A stretch of DNA of 6,408 nt from Bryobacteraceae bacterium (GTDB taxonomy: Bacteria; Acidobacteriota; Terriglobia; Bryobacterales; Bryobacteraceae), in assembly GCA_014379815.1 (NCBI GenBank), contig JACMLA010000034.1:1-6408 (forward strand), in the 5' to 3' direction. Positions 1 through 6,408 of the stretch are shown piece by piece. The notes under the pieces were generated by a model. The model saw nothing but the letters and a program-made list of their open reading frames with translations. It was not told where the DNA came from and did not search any database. Each line of letters opens with the position of its first letter. Position 1 is the first letter of the stretch. The translations under genes were made by a program, and so were the position numbers.

Positions 1-452
1 GAATGTTTGGAGGCCCGGACTACGACAGGATGAAGAGTGCCGTTTCGGACGAGCTAAGGAAACACTTTCGACCCGAGTTCCTCAACCGTGTCGACGAAAC
101 GATCGTGTTCCACTCTCTCAGCGAGGAACATCTCAAGCAGATTGTGGAGATCCAGCTGGGCCGCTTGCGCGAAAGACTGGCTGACAGAAAGATTGAGCTG
201 GAGCTGACAGACGCAGCCCGGACGCATCTAGTACGCTCCGGTTACGACCCGGCGTATGGAGCGAGGCCTCTGAAACGAGCGGTACAGCGGGAAATCGAAA
301 CCCCTCTGGCGCGCAAACTCCTTTCCCGGGATATCCGGGATGGACAAAAACTACTGATTGATGCCCGCAACGGAGTGCTAACGTTCAACGGCCAGAGCGC
401 CGGCAATCCTGCCGAAAGTGGACTGGTTAGCACGCGGCTAGGGTTAGCGTAA
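1..452 (+). CDS. clpB: ATP-dependent disaggregase ClpB, C-terminal fragment (5' end outside window)
   Basis: This is the last ~149 codons of a ClpB/Hsp100 chaperone. The reading frame is already open at the left edge (first full codon at 3), so the ATG at 3 is an internal methionine. The fragment covers the end of the second AAA+ domain. FRPEFLNRVDE carries the conserved Arg-finger region (fragment residue R29), and GYDPAYGARPLKR is the sensor-2 motif (R88) of the small C-terminal domain. The wording IVEIQL...RLRERL and IETPLARKLL fits ClpB better than ClpA or ClpC. The family works as a cytoplasmic hexamer that threads aggregated proteins through its pore together with DnaK. The last ~20 residues (GQSAGNPAESG onward) extend past the point where I expect ClpB to end and look like a variable tail. 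The stop is TAA 450-452. The degP gene follows 53 nt later, so co-transcription is possible but not shown. Confidence 0.95.
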   Translation, partial: MFGGPDYDRMKSAVSDELRKHFRPEFLNRVDETIVFHSLSEEHLKQIVEIQLGRLRERLADRKIELELTDAARTHLVRSGYDPAYGARPLKRAVQREIETPLARKLLSRDIRDGQKLLIDARNGVLTFNGQSAGNPAESGLVSTRLGLA

Positions 453-493
453 GTGCCGTATCACCATCGGGGCCCTGCTCCGTCTAAATTTCC

Positions 494-500
494 AGGGAGA
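494..500 (+). promoter_or_regulatory. Ribosome binding site of degP
   Basis: AGGGAGA lies 5 nt before the ATG at 506 and supports that start. The rest of the 453-505 gap shows no convincing promoter. A TAAATT at 485-490 is a poor -10 match with no matching -35. Confidence 0.75.
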
Positions 501-505
501 CACCA

Positions 506-1978
506 ATGACGCGCAAGATGATTTTGACCGGTGTCGTCGCAGCTCTGCTAGGCTCGGTCGTTACCTACAAAGTAGCTACCGAACACGCGGCTCCGGTCTA
601 TGTACACGCACAGGATAAACAGTACGTCTCGCTGACGTTTGCACCGCTGGTGAAAAAGGCTTTACCAGCAGTTGTCAACGTCGAGTCGATTGTACGTACC
701 ACTCAGACAAGAAGTAATCGCAGACGCGCTCCGCAGGGTCTGCCACCGGGACTGGAAGACTTCTTCGGATTCGGCGGCGGACCTCAGGAGCAGCAGCCGC
801 GCGGTGGTGTTGGCTCCGGAGTCATCGTGACAGCGGACGGCTACATCCTTACCAACAATCATGTTGTGGAAGGCGCAACGGAAGTGAAAGTCTCGACCAG
901 TGACCGTCGGGAGTTTCAGGCGAAGGTGGTTGGCACCGATCCGCGAACCGACGTTGCTGTTCTAAAAATCGACGGCAAGAACCTCTCGGTATTGCCCATC
1001 AGCGATTCGACTCGCGTCCAGGTTGGCGATCTGGCGCTGGCCATTGGCGACCCGTTTGGCATCGGCCAGACCGTCACGATGGGCATCATCAGTGCTACCG
1101 GCCGGGCGGGACTGACCGCCGGCAATTACGAAGACTTTATTCAGACCGATGCCGCGATCAACCCCGGTAATTCCGGCGGCGCTTTGATCAACACCAATGG
1201 CGAGCTGATCGGTATCAACACCGCGATCATCTCCAGAACGGGTGGAAATCAGGGAATCGGATTTGCCATTCCGATCAATATGGCTCGCGACGTGATGGAT
1301 CAGCTGGTCAAAAACGGCAAGGTCGTTCGGGGCTACATCGGTGTGCTTCCTCAGGACATCACGCCCGATCTGGCCCGTGCTTTTAATTTGCAGTCGAACA
1401 ATGGCGCCGCAATCACGCGCGTCGAACCCGGCACTCCTGCCGAACGTGGCGGCATGAAAGCAGGCGATGTCGTAACGGCGATCAATGGAGATCCAGTGGT
1501 CGACGCGAATTCGCTTCGGTTACGGGTGTCCCGGTCTTCGCCAGGTACCGTTCTGAAGATGACGGTTCAGCGAGCTGAGGGCCAGCGGGAACTGGCGATC
1601 ACTCTGGAGAGATTGCAGGATCAGGCGCAGCCTGGTGTGACCGGTGACGACGAGGAAGGTTCGGGACGTTTCGGGCGTGGTGCTACCAGCACCTTGCAGG
1701 GTCTCAACGTTACCGACTTAACACCTGATATTGCCACCCGTCTTCAAATTGAGCCAACGACACGCGGCGTAGTGGTTGCCCGTGTCGAGCAGGGTTCTGC
1801 ATCCAGCGAAGCGGGGCTGCGTCCAGGTGATGTCATCACGCAGGTCAACCGGCAGGCTGTTACCTCTGTCGCTGAGTTCGAGAAGGCACTGGGCAGCAGC
1901 GCAAGCAAGTCCGTTCTGCTGCTGGTGAATCGCGCCGGAGGCTCACAATTCATCGTGGTCCAGCCGCAGGCCCGGTAA
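506..1978 (+). CDS. degP: DegP/HtrA (Do-like) periplasmic serine endoprotease
   Basis: This complete 490-residue protein has the DegP layout: N-terminal export segment, trypsin-like protease domain and two PDZ domains. The N-terminus has a short charged start (MTRK) and a hydrophobic stretch at about residues 5-20. VHA at 33-35 could be a cleavage site, but it is far from the hydrophobic core, so an uncleaved membrane anchor is also possible. The catalytic triad is intact: His119 in TNNHVV, Asp149 in TDVAVLKI and Ser223 in GNSGGAL. A Gly/Gln/Arg-rich LA-like loop lies at ~65-102. PDZ1 spans ~275-367 and starts at RGYIGV. A flexible acidic/Gly linker at ~371-393 leads to PDZ2 (~397-485). The length is close to E. 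coli DegP. The family degrades or chaperones misfolded envelope proteins, with the PDZ domains binding exposed C-termini. The gene could equally be labelled degQ or mucD, because paralogue identity cannot be decided from sequence alone. Confidence 0.95.
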   Translation: MTRKMILTGVVAALLGSVVTYKVATEHAAPVYVHAQDKQYVSLTFAPLVKKALPAVVNVESIVRTTQTRSNRRRAPQGLPPGLEDFFGFGGGPQEQQPRGGVGSGVIVTADGYILTNNHVVEGATEVKVSTSDRREFQAKVVGTDPRTDVAVLKIDGKNLSVLPISDSTRVQVGDLALAIGDPFGIGQTVTMGIISATGRAGLTAGNYEDFIQTDAAINPGNSGGALINTNGELIGINTAIISRTGGNQGIGFAIPINMARDVMDQLVKNGKVVRGYIGVLPQDITPDLARAFNLQSNNGAAITRVEPGTPAERGGMKAGDVVTAINGDPVVDANSLRLRVSRSSPGTVLKMTVQRAEGQRELAITLERLQDQAQPGVTGDDEEGSGRFGRGATSTLQGLNVTDLTPDIATRLQIEPTTRGVVVARVEQGSASSEAGLRPGDVITQVNRQAVTSVAEFEKALGSSASKSVLLLVNRAGGSQFIVVQPQAR

Positions 1979-2000
1979 CTCAGGCCACGCGGAGGTGGGG

Positions 2001-2037
2001 CGGGCGTCTACGCCTGCGACGGGTCTCCAGACCCGTC
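2001..2037. repeat. Two tandem GC-rich hairpins, possible REP-like element
   Basis: The first hairpin is at 2001-2016, CGGGCG-TCTA-CGCCTG (6 pairs, one of them G-U). One base later, at 2018-2037, comes GACGGGTCT-CC-AGACCCGTC, a perfect 9-base inverted repeat (8-bp stem with TCCA loop as RNA). No T-run follows, so this is not a standard intrinsic terminator for degP. Paired small palindromes directly after a stop codon are typical of REP/BIME-type dispersed repeats, and they may also stabilise the mRNA 3' end. Membership of a repeat family is inferred, since only one copy is visible in this window. Confidence 0.45.
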
Positions 2038-2050
2038 ATCCAGCTAAAGA

Positions 2051-2113
2051 CCACTTAGTAAGTATCGGCAAATAACCCCTGTAAGTGGCGCGGGAATCTC
2101 ATGCGCCACTTAC
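2051..2113. promoter_or_regulatory. Operator-like cluster of CCACTTAC half-sites with an 11-bp perfect inverted repeat
   Basis: GTAAGTGGCGC (2081-2091) and GCGCCACTTAC (2103-2113) are perfect inverted copies separated by 11 bp. Their centres are 22 bp apart, about two helical turns, as expected for a dimeric regulator. Upstream, CCACTTA (2051-2057) and GTAAGT (2058-2063) repeat the same words and form the small dyad ACTTA-G-TAAGT. Together these make four half-sites in 63 bp. The position before hsp20-lon suggests control of that unit. It does not match CIRCE (TTAGCACTC-N9-GAGTGCTAA) or the HspR box HAIR. As RNA, the 2081-2113 repeat would form an 11-bp stem, and 2051-2057 could pair instead with 2082-2088. 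The repeats are plainly visible, but their function is inferred. Confidence 0.6.
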
Positions 2114-2128
2114 TTCATCTAACCCAAC

Positions 2129-2135
2129 AGAGGGA
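2129..2135 (+). promoter_or_regulatory. Ribosome binding site favouring the GTG 2140 start of hsp20
   Basis: AGAGGGA lies 4 nt before the in-frame GTG at 2140. The alternative in-frame ATG at 2101 sits inside the 11-nt spacer of the inverted repeat, with only a GGG at 2092-2094 before it. Starting there would make the repeat arm part of the coding sequence. Confidence 0.6.
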
Positions 2136-2139
2136 CCAA

Positions 2140-2490
2140 GTGACAGTTTTTCTGTTCTCACCGCCACGTCAGGGCACGGACTGGCAGCCCGCTCTCGACA
2201 TCTACAAGGTGTCCGACGGCTGGATCCTGAAGTTCGACCTTGCGGGTGTTCGTCTGGACGACGTACACGCACACGTGGCCGGAAATAGAGTTACCGTTGC
2301 CGGAGTTCGCCGCGACTGGTTGCTGGACGAAGTGGGATGTCATCACTATTCGATGGAGATCTCCTACAGCCGCTTCCAGCGTGCCGTGGAACTACCGGAA
2401 GACTTTTCTGATGCCAAATTCCGGCTTGAGTATCGGGATGGCATTTTGTTTATGCGGATTACGCGACGGGAGGAACCAAATAATGAGTGA
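2140..2490 (+). CDS. Small heat shock protein, Hsp20/alpha-crystallin family
   Basis: The protein has 116 residues from GTG 2140, or 129 from ATG 2101; the GTG is preferred for its Shine-Dalgarno spacing and because the ATG falls in the inverted-repeat spacer. Nearly the whole protein is an alpha-crystallin domain. It opens with WQPALDIYKVSDGW and LKFDLAGV, passes through the NRVTVAGVRR strand, and ends with ELPEDF, then YRDGILFMRI carrying the GIL version of the family's G-x-L motif. The N-terminal arm is only about 14 residues. The C-terminal tail (TRREEPNNE) lacks the I-x-I/V motif that normally links dimers into larger oligomers, so this may be a dimer or small-oligomer form. The usual YGxF is YSRF here. 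The family binds unfolding proteins without ATP and passes them to refolding or degrading machines. The stop (TGA 2488-2490) lies inside the start of lon, which suggests coupled translation and a functional link with Lon. Confidence 0.92.
   Translation: MTVFLFSPPRQGTDWQPALDIYKVSDGWILKFDLAGVRLDDVHAHVAGNRVTVAGVRRDWLLDEVGCHHYSMEISYSRFQRAVELPEDFSDAKFRLEYRDGILFMRITRREEPNNE
2468..2474 (+). promoter_or_regulatory. Ribosome binding site fixing the lon start at 2483
   Basis: GGGAGGA, inside the 3' end of hsp20, stands 8 nt before ATG 2483. It settles the lon start. The frame stays open back to an ATG at 2240, but those 81 extra codons lie out of frame within hsp20 and do not resemble Lon. Confidence 0.85.
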
Positions 2491-4855
2491 AGCTCTTGCG
2501 AGTGAAACCGTAGCCGGCACCAAAGCCTTGCCAGTATTGCCCCTGAAGAACACGGTCCTGTTTCCGTTTCTTCTGATGCCGCTCTCGGTGGGTCGCAGTG
2601 CTTCGCTGGCGGCAGTTCAGGCCGCGCTGTCGACTGAAGATAAAGAGATCATCCTTGTGGCACAGAAGGATCCGGCTCTCGAGACGCCAACGCAGGAAGA
2701 CGTGTATGCAACGGGGACAAAGGCCATTATTCGCAAGATGGCCCGACCCAATGAAAACATGATGGAAGTCCTCGTCATGGGCACGGAGCGCGTTCGTATC
2801 CAGAGACTGTTTCAGCAGGACGGGTACCTGCAGGCTGAGGTAGAGACGCTTGCCTTGCCCGAGGACAGTAACGCCGAAGTGGAGGCTCTCCATGGCTCCT
2901 TGATGGAGCTGGCGACCAAAGCAATCGAACTCGCACAGCCACAGGCACCTGCCGAAGTCAGCAGGATGCTGGCGGCCAATGACGATCCCCTCCGGCTTGT
3001 GTACCTGCTAGCCTCAATCCTGAGCCTCGAAATGCAGAAAGAGCAGGCTCTGCTGGAGGCCGACACACGCCTGAAAGCACTTCAGTTGATGCACGAGTAC
3101 CTCAGCTATGAAGTCCAGGTGCTGGAGCTAAAGAGTAACATCAACAACAAGGCGCGGACGGAGATGAATAAGGAGCAGCGCGAGTATCTGCTCCGTCAGC
3201 AGCTACGTGCGATTCAGCAGGAACTGGGCGAGAAGAGTAACGAGCAGGCTGAAGTCGACATGCTTCGCGAGCAGCTAAGCAAGGTCGATTTGCCCGAAGA
3301 TGTTCGTAAAGATGTGGACCGCGAGCTCCAGCGCCTTGAGAAGATTCCGAGCGCTTCGCCGGAGCACAACGTCATGCGCACTTACCTCGAGTTAGTAAGT
3401 GAGCTTCCATGGAATAAGTACACCGAGGATAACCTCGATATCTCCCATGCCCGCGGTGTGCTGGATGCCGATCACTTCGGACTCAAGGAAGTGAAAGAGC
3501 GAATCCTGGAGCACCTCGGTGTGCTGCGCATGAATCCCAATGCGAAGGCTCCGATCCTGTGCCTCGTGGGGCCTCCGGGTGTTGGCAAAACGTCCCTTGG
3601 TCAGTCCATCGCGCGCGCTCTTGGCCGCAAGTTTGAGCGCATGTCGCTGGGTGGCATGCATGATGAAGCCGAACTGCGGGGTCACCGCCGAACCTACATC
3701 GGTGCGATGCCAGGAAGGCTGATTCAGGCAGTCCGCAGAGCAGGTGCGAAGAATCCGGTGATCATGCTGGACGAGATCGACAAGCTGGGACGGGACTACC
3801 GCGGCGACCCTGCTGCGGCGCTGCTGGAAGTTCTGGATCCGGAACAGAATAAGACGTTCCGCGACAACTACCTCGATTTGAACTGGGACCTGTCGAAGGT
3901 TCTGTTTGTGACCACGGCCAATACTCTCGACACGATTCCGCGAGCCTTGCTGGATCGGATGGAAATCTTACGACTCTCCGGTTACATGGAAGAGGAAAAG
4001 ATCGAGATCGCGAAGACGTACCTGATTCCACGGCAGATCAAGGAAGCGGGCTTGACGGATCAGCAGCTTGTCATCCCGGACGATACTCTCGCTTACCTGA
4101 TTCGCAATTACACGCGGGAAGCTGGTCTGAGAAGGCTGGAGCGATCGGTCGCCCGGCTAACCCGGAAAGTATCGCTGAGATTCGCTGAAGGTGTCACGGA
4201 CTCCGTCAACGTCCGTCCCGAGGATCTGATTGACTTGCTGGGTTCCGAACCCTTCACGGTCGACGAGATGCGAAAGAATTCGCCTGCTGGCGTAGTCGCC
4301 GGACTTGCCTGGACGGAAGCTGGCGGCGATGTCCTCTACATAGAAGGTACGACTCTTCCTGACGGCAGCGGGCTGACACTAACGGGTCAGCTTGGCGATG
4401 TAATGAAGGAGTCGGCTAAGACGGCGCAAAGCTGGGTGTGGTCGCATGCTGAGGAGTTGGGCATCGACCCGGCTGTGTTCAAGAACAGCGGATTGCATAT
4501 CCATGTTCCCGCAGGTGCGATTCCGAAAGACGGCCCCTCCGCGGGCGTAACGATGGCCACGGCACTCACTTCCGCATATACCGGATGTGTCGCCCGAACC
4601 GATACGGCGATGACGGGCGAGATTACACTTACGGGTCTGGTTCTGCCAATCGGCGGTGTCAAGGAAAAGGTGCTGGCTGCTCGCAGAGCCGGTATCCGGC
4701 GCATCATATTACCTCGCGCGAATAAGAAGGATGTTCGGGATATCCCGGAACCTGCTCGCAGCGAGATGGAATTCATTTTCGCCGAGCGTATCGAAGAAGT
4801 GCTGGAAAACGCAGTTCCCGGTGTCGCTTCCCGCTTGCAGCTACTGCACGCTTAA
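2483..4855 (+). CDS. lon: ATP-dependent Lon protease (LonA type)
   Basis: This is a complete 790-residue Lon, close to the usual LonA length. From the start ATG 2483 the N-terminal substrate-binding domain begins at once ([15 protein letters not shown], ~residues 15-29) and runs to about residue 205. A helical, coiled-coil-like linker rich in Glu/Gln/Lys follows (~210-300). The AAA+ module has Walker [10 protein letters not shown] (363-371, K369), Walker B IMLDEIDK with D430 and E431, sensor-1 N480 in TTAN, Arg finger R492 in LLDRME, and sensor-2 R550 in REAGLRR. The protease domain has the Ser-Lys dyad intact: S686 in PKDGPSAG and K727 in IGGVKEK. Lon unfolds and degrades misfolded proteins and short-lived regulators in the cytoplasm. 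The start overlaps the hsp20 stop by 8 nt (ATGAGTGA), so the two are very probably one operon. An intrinsic terminator follows 21 nt after the stop. Confidence 0.98.
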   Translation: MSEALASETVAGTKALPVLPLKNTVLFPFLLMPLSVGRSASLAAVQAALSTEDKEIILVAQKDPALETPTQEDVYATGTKAIIRKMARPNENMMEVLVMGTERVRIQRLFQQDGYLQAEVETLALPEDSNAEVEALHGSLMELATKAIELAQPQAPAEVSRMLAANDDPLRLVYLLASILSLEMQKEQALLEADTRLKALQLMHEYLSYEVQVLELKSNINNKARTEMNKEQREYLLRQQLRAIQQELGEKSNEQAEVDMLREQLSKVDLPEDVRKDVDRELQRLEKIPSASPEHNVMRTYLELVSELPWNKYTEDNLDISHARGVLDADHFGLKEVKERILEHLGVLRMNPNAKAPILCLVGPPGVGKTSLGQSIARALGRKFERMSLGGMHDEAELRGHRRTYIGAMPGRLIQAVRRAGAKNPVIMLDEIDKLGRDYRGDPAAALLEVLDPEQNKTFRDNYLDLNWDLSKVLFVTTANTLDTIPRALLDRMEILRLSGYMEEEKIEIAKTYLIPRQIKEAGLTDQQLVIPDDTLAYLIRNYTREAGLRRLERSVARLTRKVSLRFAEGVTDSVNVRPEDLIDLLGSEPFTVDEMRKNSPAGVVAGLAWTEAGGDVLYIEGTTLPDGSGLTLTGQLGDVMKESAKTAQSWVWSHAEELGIDPAVFKNSGLHIHVPAGAIPKDGPSAGVTMATALTSAYTGCVARTDTAMTGEITLTGLVLPIGGVKEKVLAARRAGIRRIILPRANKKDVRDIPEPARSEMEFIFAERIEEVLENAVPGVASRLQLLHA

Positions 4856-4876
4856 GTTCGTCAACCCCGCTCTGAC

Positions 4877-4910
4877 AGCCCCGGATCGACCTCCACGATC
4901 CGGGGCTTTT
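4877..4910 (+). terminator. Intrinsic terminator after lon
   Basis: AGCCCCGGATCG (4877-4888), a 7-nt loop, and CGATCCGGGGCT (4896-4907) form a perfect 12-bp GC-rich stem. T4907-T4910 and then CATTT follow. The T-run is only on the + side, so the terminator acts on lon and not on leftward transcription. It separates the hsp20-lon unit from malQ. Confidence 0.9.
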
Positions 4911-4933
4911 CATTTGAACCAGGACCGCTTCGC

Positions 4934-4939
4934 TAGAAT
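4934..4939 (+). promoter_or_regulatory. Possible -10 element for malQ
   Basis: TAGAAT differs from the TATAAT consensus at one base and ends 5 nt before the TTG at 4945. The only -35-like word, TTGAAC (4914-4919), leaves a 14-bp spacer, which is too short for a normal sigma-70 promoter. If this -10 is real, transcription would start about at the start codon. The call is tentative. Confidence 0.3.
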
Positions 4940-4944
4940 TTATT

Positions 4945-6408
4945 TTGGCGACCCCACCAATTACTTTCGTCCCTTCTCCCAGCTACGAAGCCGCACTGCG
5001 AAGAGCTGCGGAACTCTGGGGAATTCAACTGGAATTCTGGGATATATTCGGTCACCACCATGTTGCAAGCCCGGAAACACTTTCTTCGGTTCTTCGCTCT
5101 CTAGGTGTTTCCAGCGAATCGGCCCAGTCCCTCAACGCTGCGATAGAAAGCAGACTCTGGTCGGAGTGGTCGTCGCCTGTCGCGCAAACCCTCGTGGTTT
5201 CTTTAAGCGCAGGCGCCATACCCATCCAGTTAAAAGACTCCGAAGCAGGCGCGGAAATCAGATTTGAGTGGGAGTCGGGGGGCCATACCGCGGTCTCAGT
5301 TGAGTCTGCCGATTCCATCCATCCCGACACGGCGAGGCTGCGCGACCATCAGCTTATCCGGATCCAAGTGCCCCTGCCCAAAGAGGCAACTTTGGGATAC
5401 CACCGTGTAACAGTCTCCACGGCTGGCGGACGGCGTGCCGAAGGCCGCCTGATTCTGTGTCCGGATCAGGCGTGGCAGCCAGACTTTCTCCGGCGCGGTG
5501 GACGGGGTGCCGGAGTGGCCATCAGTCTGTATGGTTTGCGCTCCCACCGAAACTGGGGCTGCGGTGATTTCACCGATCTCGAGCATTTCACGCAATGGGC
5601 ATCAGAAACGACCGGCGTGGCATTCGTAGCATTGAATCCGCTGCACGCCATTCCAAACCGCCAGCCTTACAACACCAGTCCTTATCTGCCGAATTGCAGC
5701 TTCTACCGAAACGGAATTTATCTGGACGTCGAGCGGCTGGATGAGTTCACGCAGTCCGAGTGGGCAAATCGTTTGCTCCGGTCTGCAAAAGTGCAGAACT
5801 GCCTCGCCGAGTTGCGCGCCGCGCCAAATGTGGAGTACGCGAAGGTCTGGCGACTGAAGCTGGTTTTCCTCAAGCTCGCGTTCCGGGAGTGGTTACGTCG
5901 TAACCCGCAAGGGACCGGACGGCGCGAAGTGTTTCTCCGGTACATTGAGGGGGAAGGCAATCTTCTACACCGCTTCGCTGTTTACCAGGCTCTCGATGAG
6001 GCGGTACATAAGCGGGATCGCAACCTTTGGATATGGCCCGACTGGCCGACAACATTACACGATCCCGATTCGCCGCAGGTTCGCGAGTTCGAAAGTACTC
6101 ACGCCACGCTGATTCTGTTCTTTAAGTACGTCCAGTGGCGAATTGATGGCCAGGTTTCGGCAGCGCAGGATTTTGCCCAGGGTCTTGGAATGCCCATCGG
6201 TCTTTATCATGACCTCGCTCTGGCAACGGATCGGTGTGGGTCCGACCTTTGGGCGCATCCGCAGGCATACGTGCAGGGCTGCCGGGTGGGATCTCCACCG
6301 GATGACTTTTCTCCGAAAGGTCAGGACTGGGCATTCCCGCCTCCTAACTCTATCTGGCATCGTGACAGTGGGTACGAGTTGTTTGTGCAGTCGATTCGTA
6401 AGAACTCC
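4945..6408 (+). CDS. malQ: 4-alpha-glucanotransferase (amylomaltase, GH77), 3' end outside window
   Basis: The frame is open from 4918 to the right edge, giving 488 visible residues from TTG 4945. MalQ moves alpha-1,4-glucan segments between maltodextrins in the cytoplasm and works with glycogen/maltodextrin phosphorylase. A ~190-residue N-terminal region (YEAALRRAAELWGI, LEFWDIFGHHHVASPE, then a beta-rich part) comes before the GH77 core. The core opens at ISLYGLRSHRNWGCGDFTDL (193-212). Next come NPLHAIPNRQPYNTSPY (231-247), GLYHDLALA (Asp423) and GSPPDDFSPKGQDWAFPPP (449-467), all strongly characteristic of GH77. The window ends just before the expected RIDH motif with the catalytic Asp, so the active site cannot be checked. 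No in-frame ATG occurs before 6190, and TTG 4945 gives the expected N-terminus, though no ribosome binding site is evident (AGGA at 4921 is 20 nt away). A terminator separates the gene from lon, so it must have its own promoter. Confidence 0.93.
   Translation, partial: MATPPITFVPSPSYEAALRRAAELWGIQLEFWDIFGHHHVASPETLSSVLRSLGVSSESAQSLNAAIESRLWSEWSSPVAQTLVVSLSAGAIPIQLKDSEAGAEIRFEWESGGHTAVSVESADSIHPDTARLRDHQLIRIQVPLPKEATLGYHRVTVSTAGGRRAEGRLILCPDQAWQPDFLRRGGRGAGVAISLYGLRSHRNWGCGDFTDLEHFTQWASETTGVAFVALNPLHAIPNRQPYNTSPYLPNCSFYRNGIYLDVERLDEFTQSEWANRLLRSAKVQNCLAELRAAPNVEYAKVWRLKLVFLKLAFREWLRRNPQGTGRREVFLRYIEGEGNLLHRFAVYQALDEAVHKRDRNLWIWPDWPTTLHDPDSPQVREFESTHATLILFFKYVQWRIDGQVSAAQDFAQGLGMPIGLYHDLALATDRCGSDLWAHPQAYVQGCRVGSPPDDFSPKGQDWAFPPPNSIWHRDSGYELFVQSIRKNS

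Noticed and set aside
2018..2037. Intrinsic terminator for degP.
   Set aside because: The hairpin is perfect, but ATCCAGCTAAAG follows instead of a T-run. It is described as a repeat-like hairpin, and factor-dependent termination remains possible.
2081..2135. RNA thermometer hiding the hsp20 ribosome binding site.
   Set aside because: AGAGGGA 2129-2135 lies 15 nt beyond the stem, and I see no nearby upstream stretch complementary to it, so there is no direct support for ROSE-like or fourU-type masking.
2240..2482. In-frame upstream extension of lon to the ATG at 2240.
   Set aside because: It is a second frame through hsp20, has no Lon-like sequence, and the strong ribosome binding site at 2468-2474 with the normal Lon N-terminus fixes the start at 2483.
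2459..2893. A 144-codon minus-strand reading frame opposite the start of lon.
   Set aside because: It is antisense to conserved lon coding sequence, shows no recognisable domain, and is explained by the codon bias of the + strand gene.
4387..4776. A 129-codon minus-strand reading frame opposite the Lon protease domain.
   Set aside because: It is antisense to the catalytic Ser-Lys region and has no recognisable motif or start signal.
4656..5267. A 203-codon + strand reading frame spanning the lon end, terminator and malQ start.
   Set aside because: It runs through a strong terminator and out of frame with two recognised genes. The translation resembles no family and is rich in Arg/Pro/Cys, as expected of a shadow frame.
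6055..6360. Several minus-strand reading frames opposite malQ.
   Set aside because: They overlap highly conserved GH77 motifs on the + strand, overlap one another in different frames, and look like no known family.
4945..6408. malQ as a broken gene because no ATG start is present.
   Set aside because: The frame is uninterrupted for 488 codons with all expected GH77 motifs up to the window edge. A TTG start is sufficient explanation.

Overview
This window is a stretch of bacterial core chromosome, with all five genes on the + strand. In order they are the 3' end of clpB, a complete DegP/HtrA-type serine protease gene, a small heat shock protein (Hsp20) gene, a complete lon gene, and a malQ (4-alpha-glucanotransferase) gene that runs off the right edge. 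I see no mobile element, CRISPR array, rRNA or tRNA. Base composition looks moderately GC-rich. The gene types fit a Gram-negative soil-type bacterium. The MalQ N-terminus and the short Hsp20 overlapping lon remind me of Acidobacteriota (Solibacter/Bryobacter-like), but that is a resemblance from memory, not a demonstrated placement.

Layout: 1-452 is the ClpB C-terminus. A 53-nt gap with a good ribosome binding site leads to degP (506-1978). The 161-nt gap at 1979-2139 is the most structured non-coding DNA here. It holds two tandem GC-rich hairpins (2001-2037) and then a group of CCACTTAC-like half-sites, two of which form an 11-bp perfect inverted repeat (2081-2113). The hsp20 gene (best start GTG 2140) overlaps lon (2483-4855) by 8 nt. 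A strong intrinsic terminator (4877-4910) ends the lon transcription unit. The malQ gene then begins at a TTG (4945) that has no obvious ribosome binding site and a TAGAAT hexamer 5 nt upstream.

Biologically, the first four genes are a protein quality-control set. ClpB disaggregates, the envelope protease DegP degrades misfolded exported proteins, Hsp20 holds unfolding proteins, and Lon degrades damaged cytoplasmic proteins. The hsp20-lon overlap implies coupled expression. MalQ belongs to glycogen/maltodextrin metabolism and is separated by the terminator. No wholly new system is evident. The items most worth checking are the operator-like repeats before hsp20-lon, the hsp20-lon coupling, the possible REP-like element, and the unusual malQ start.
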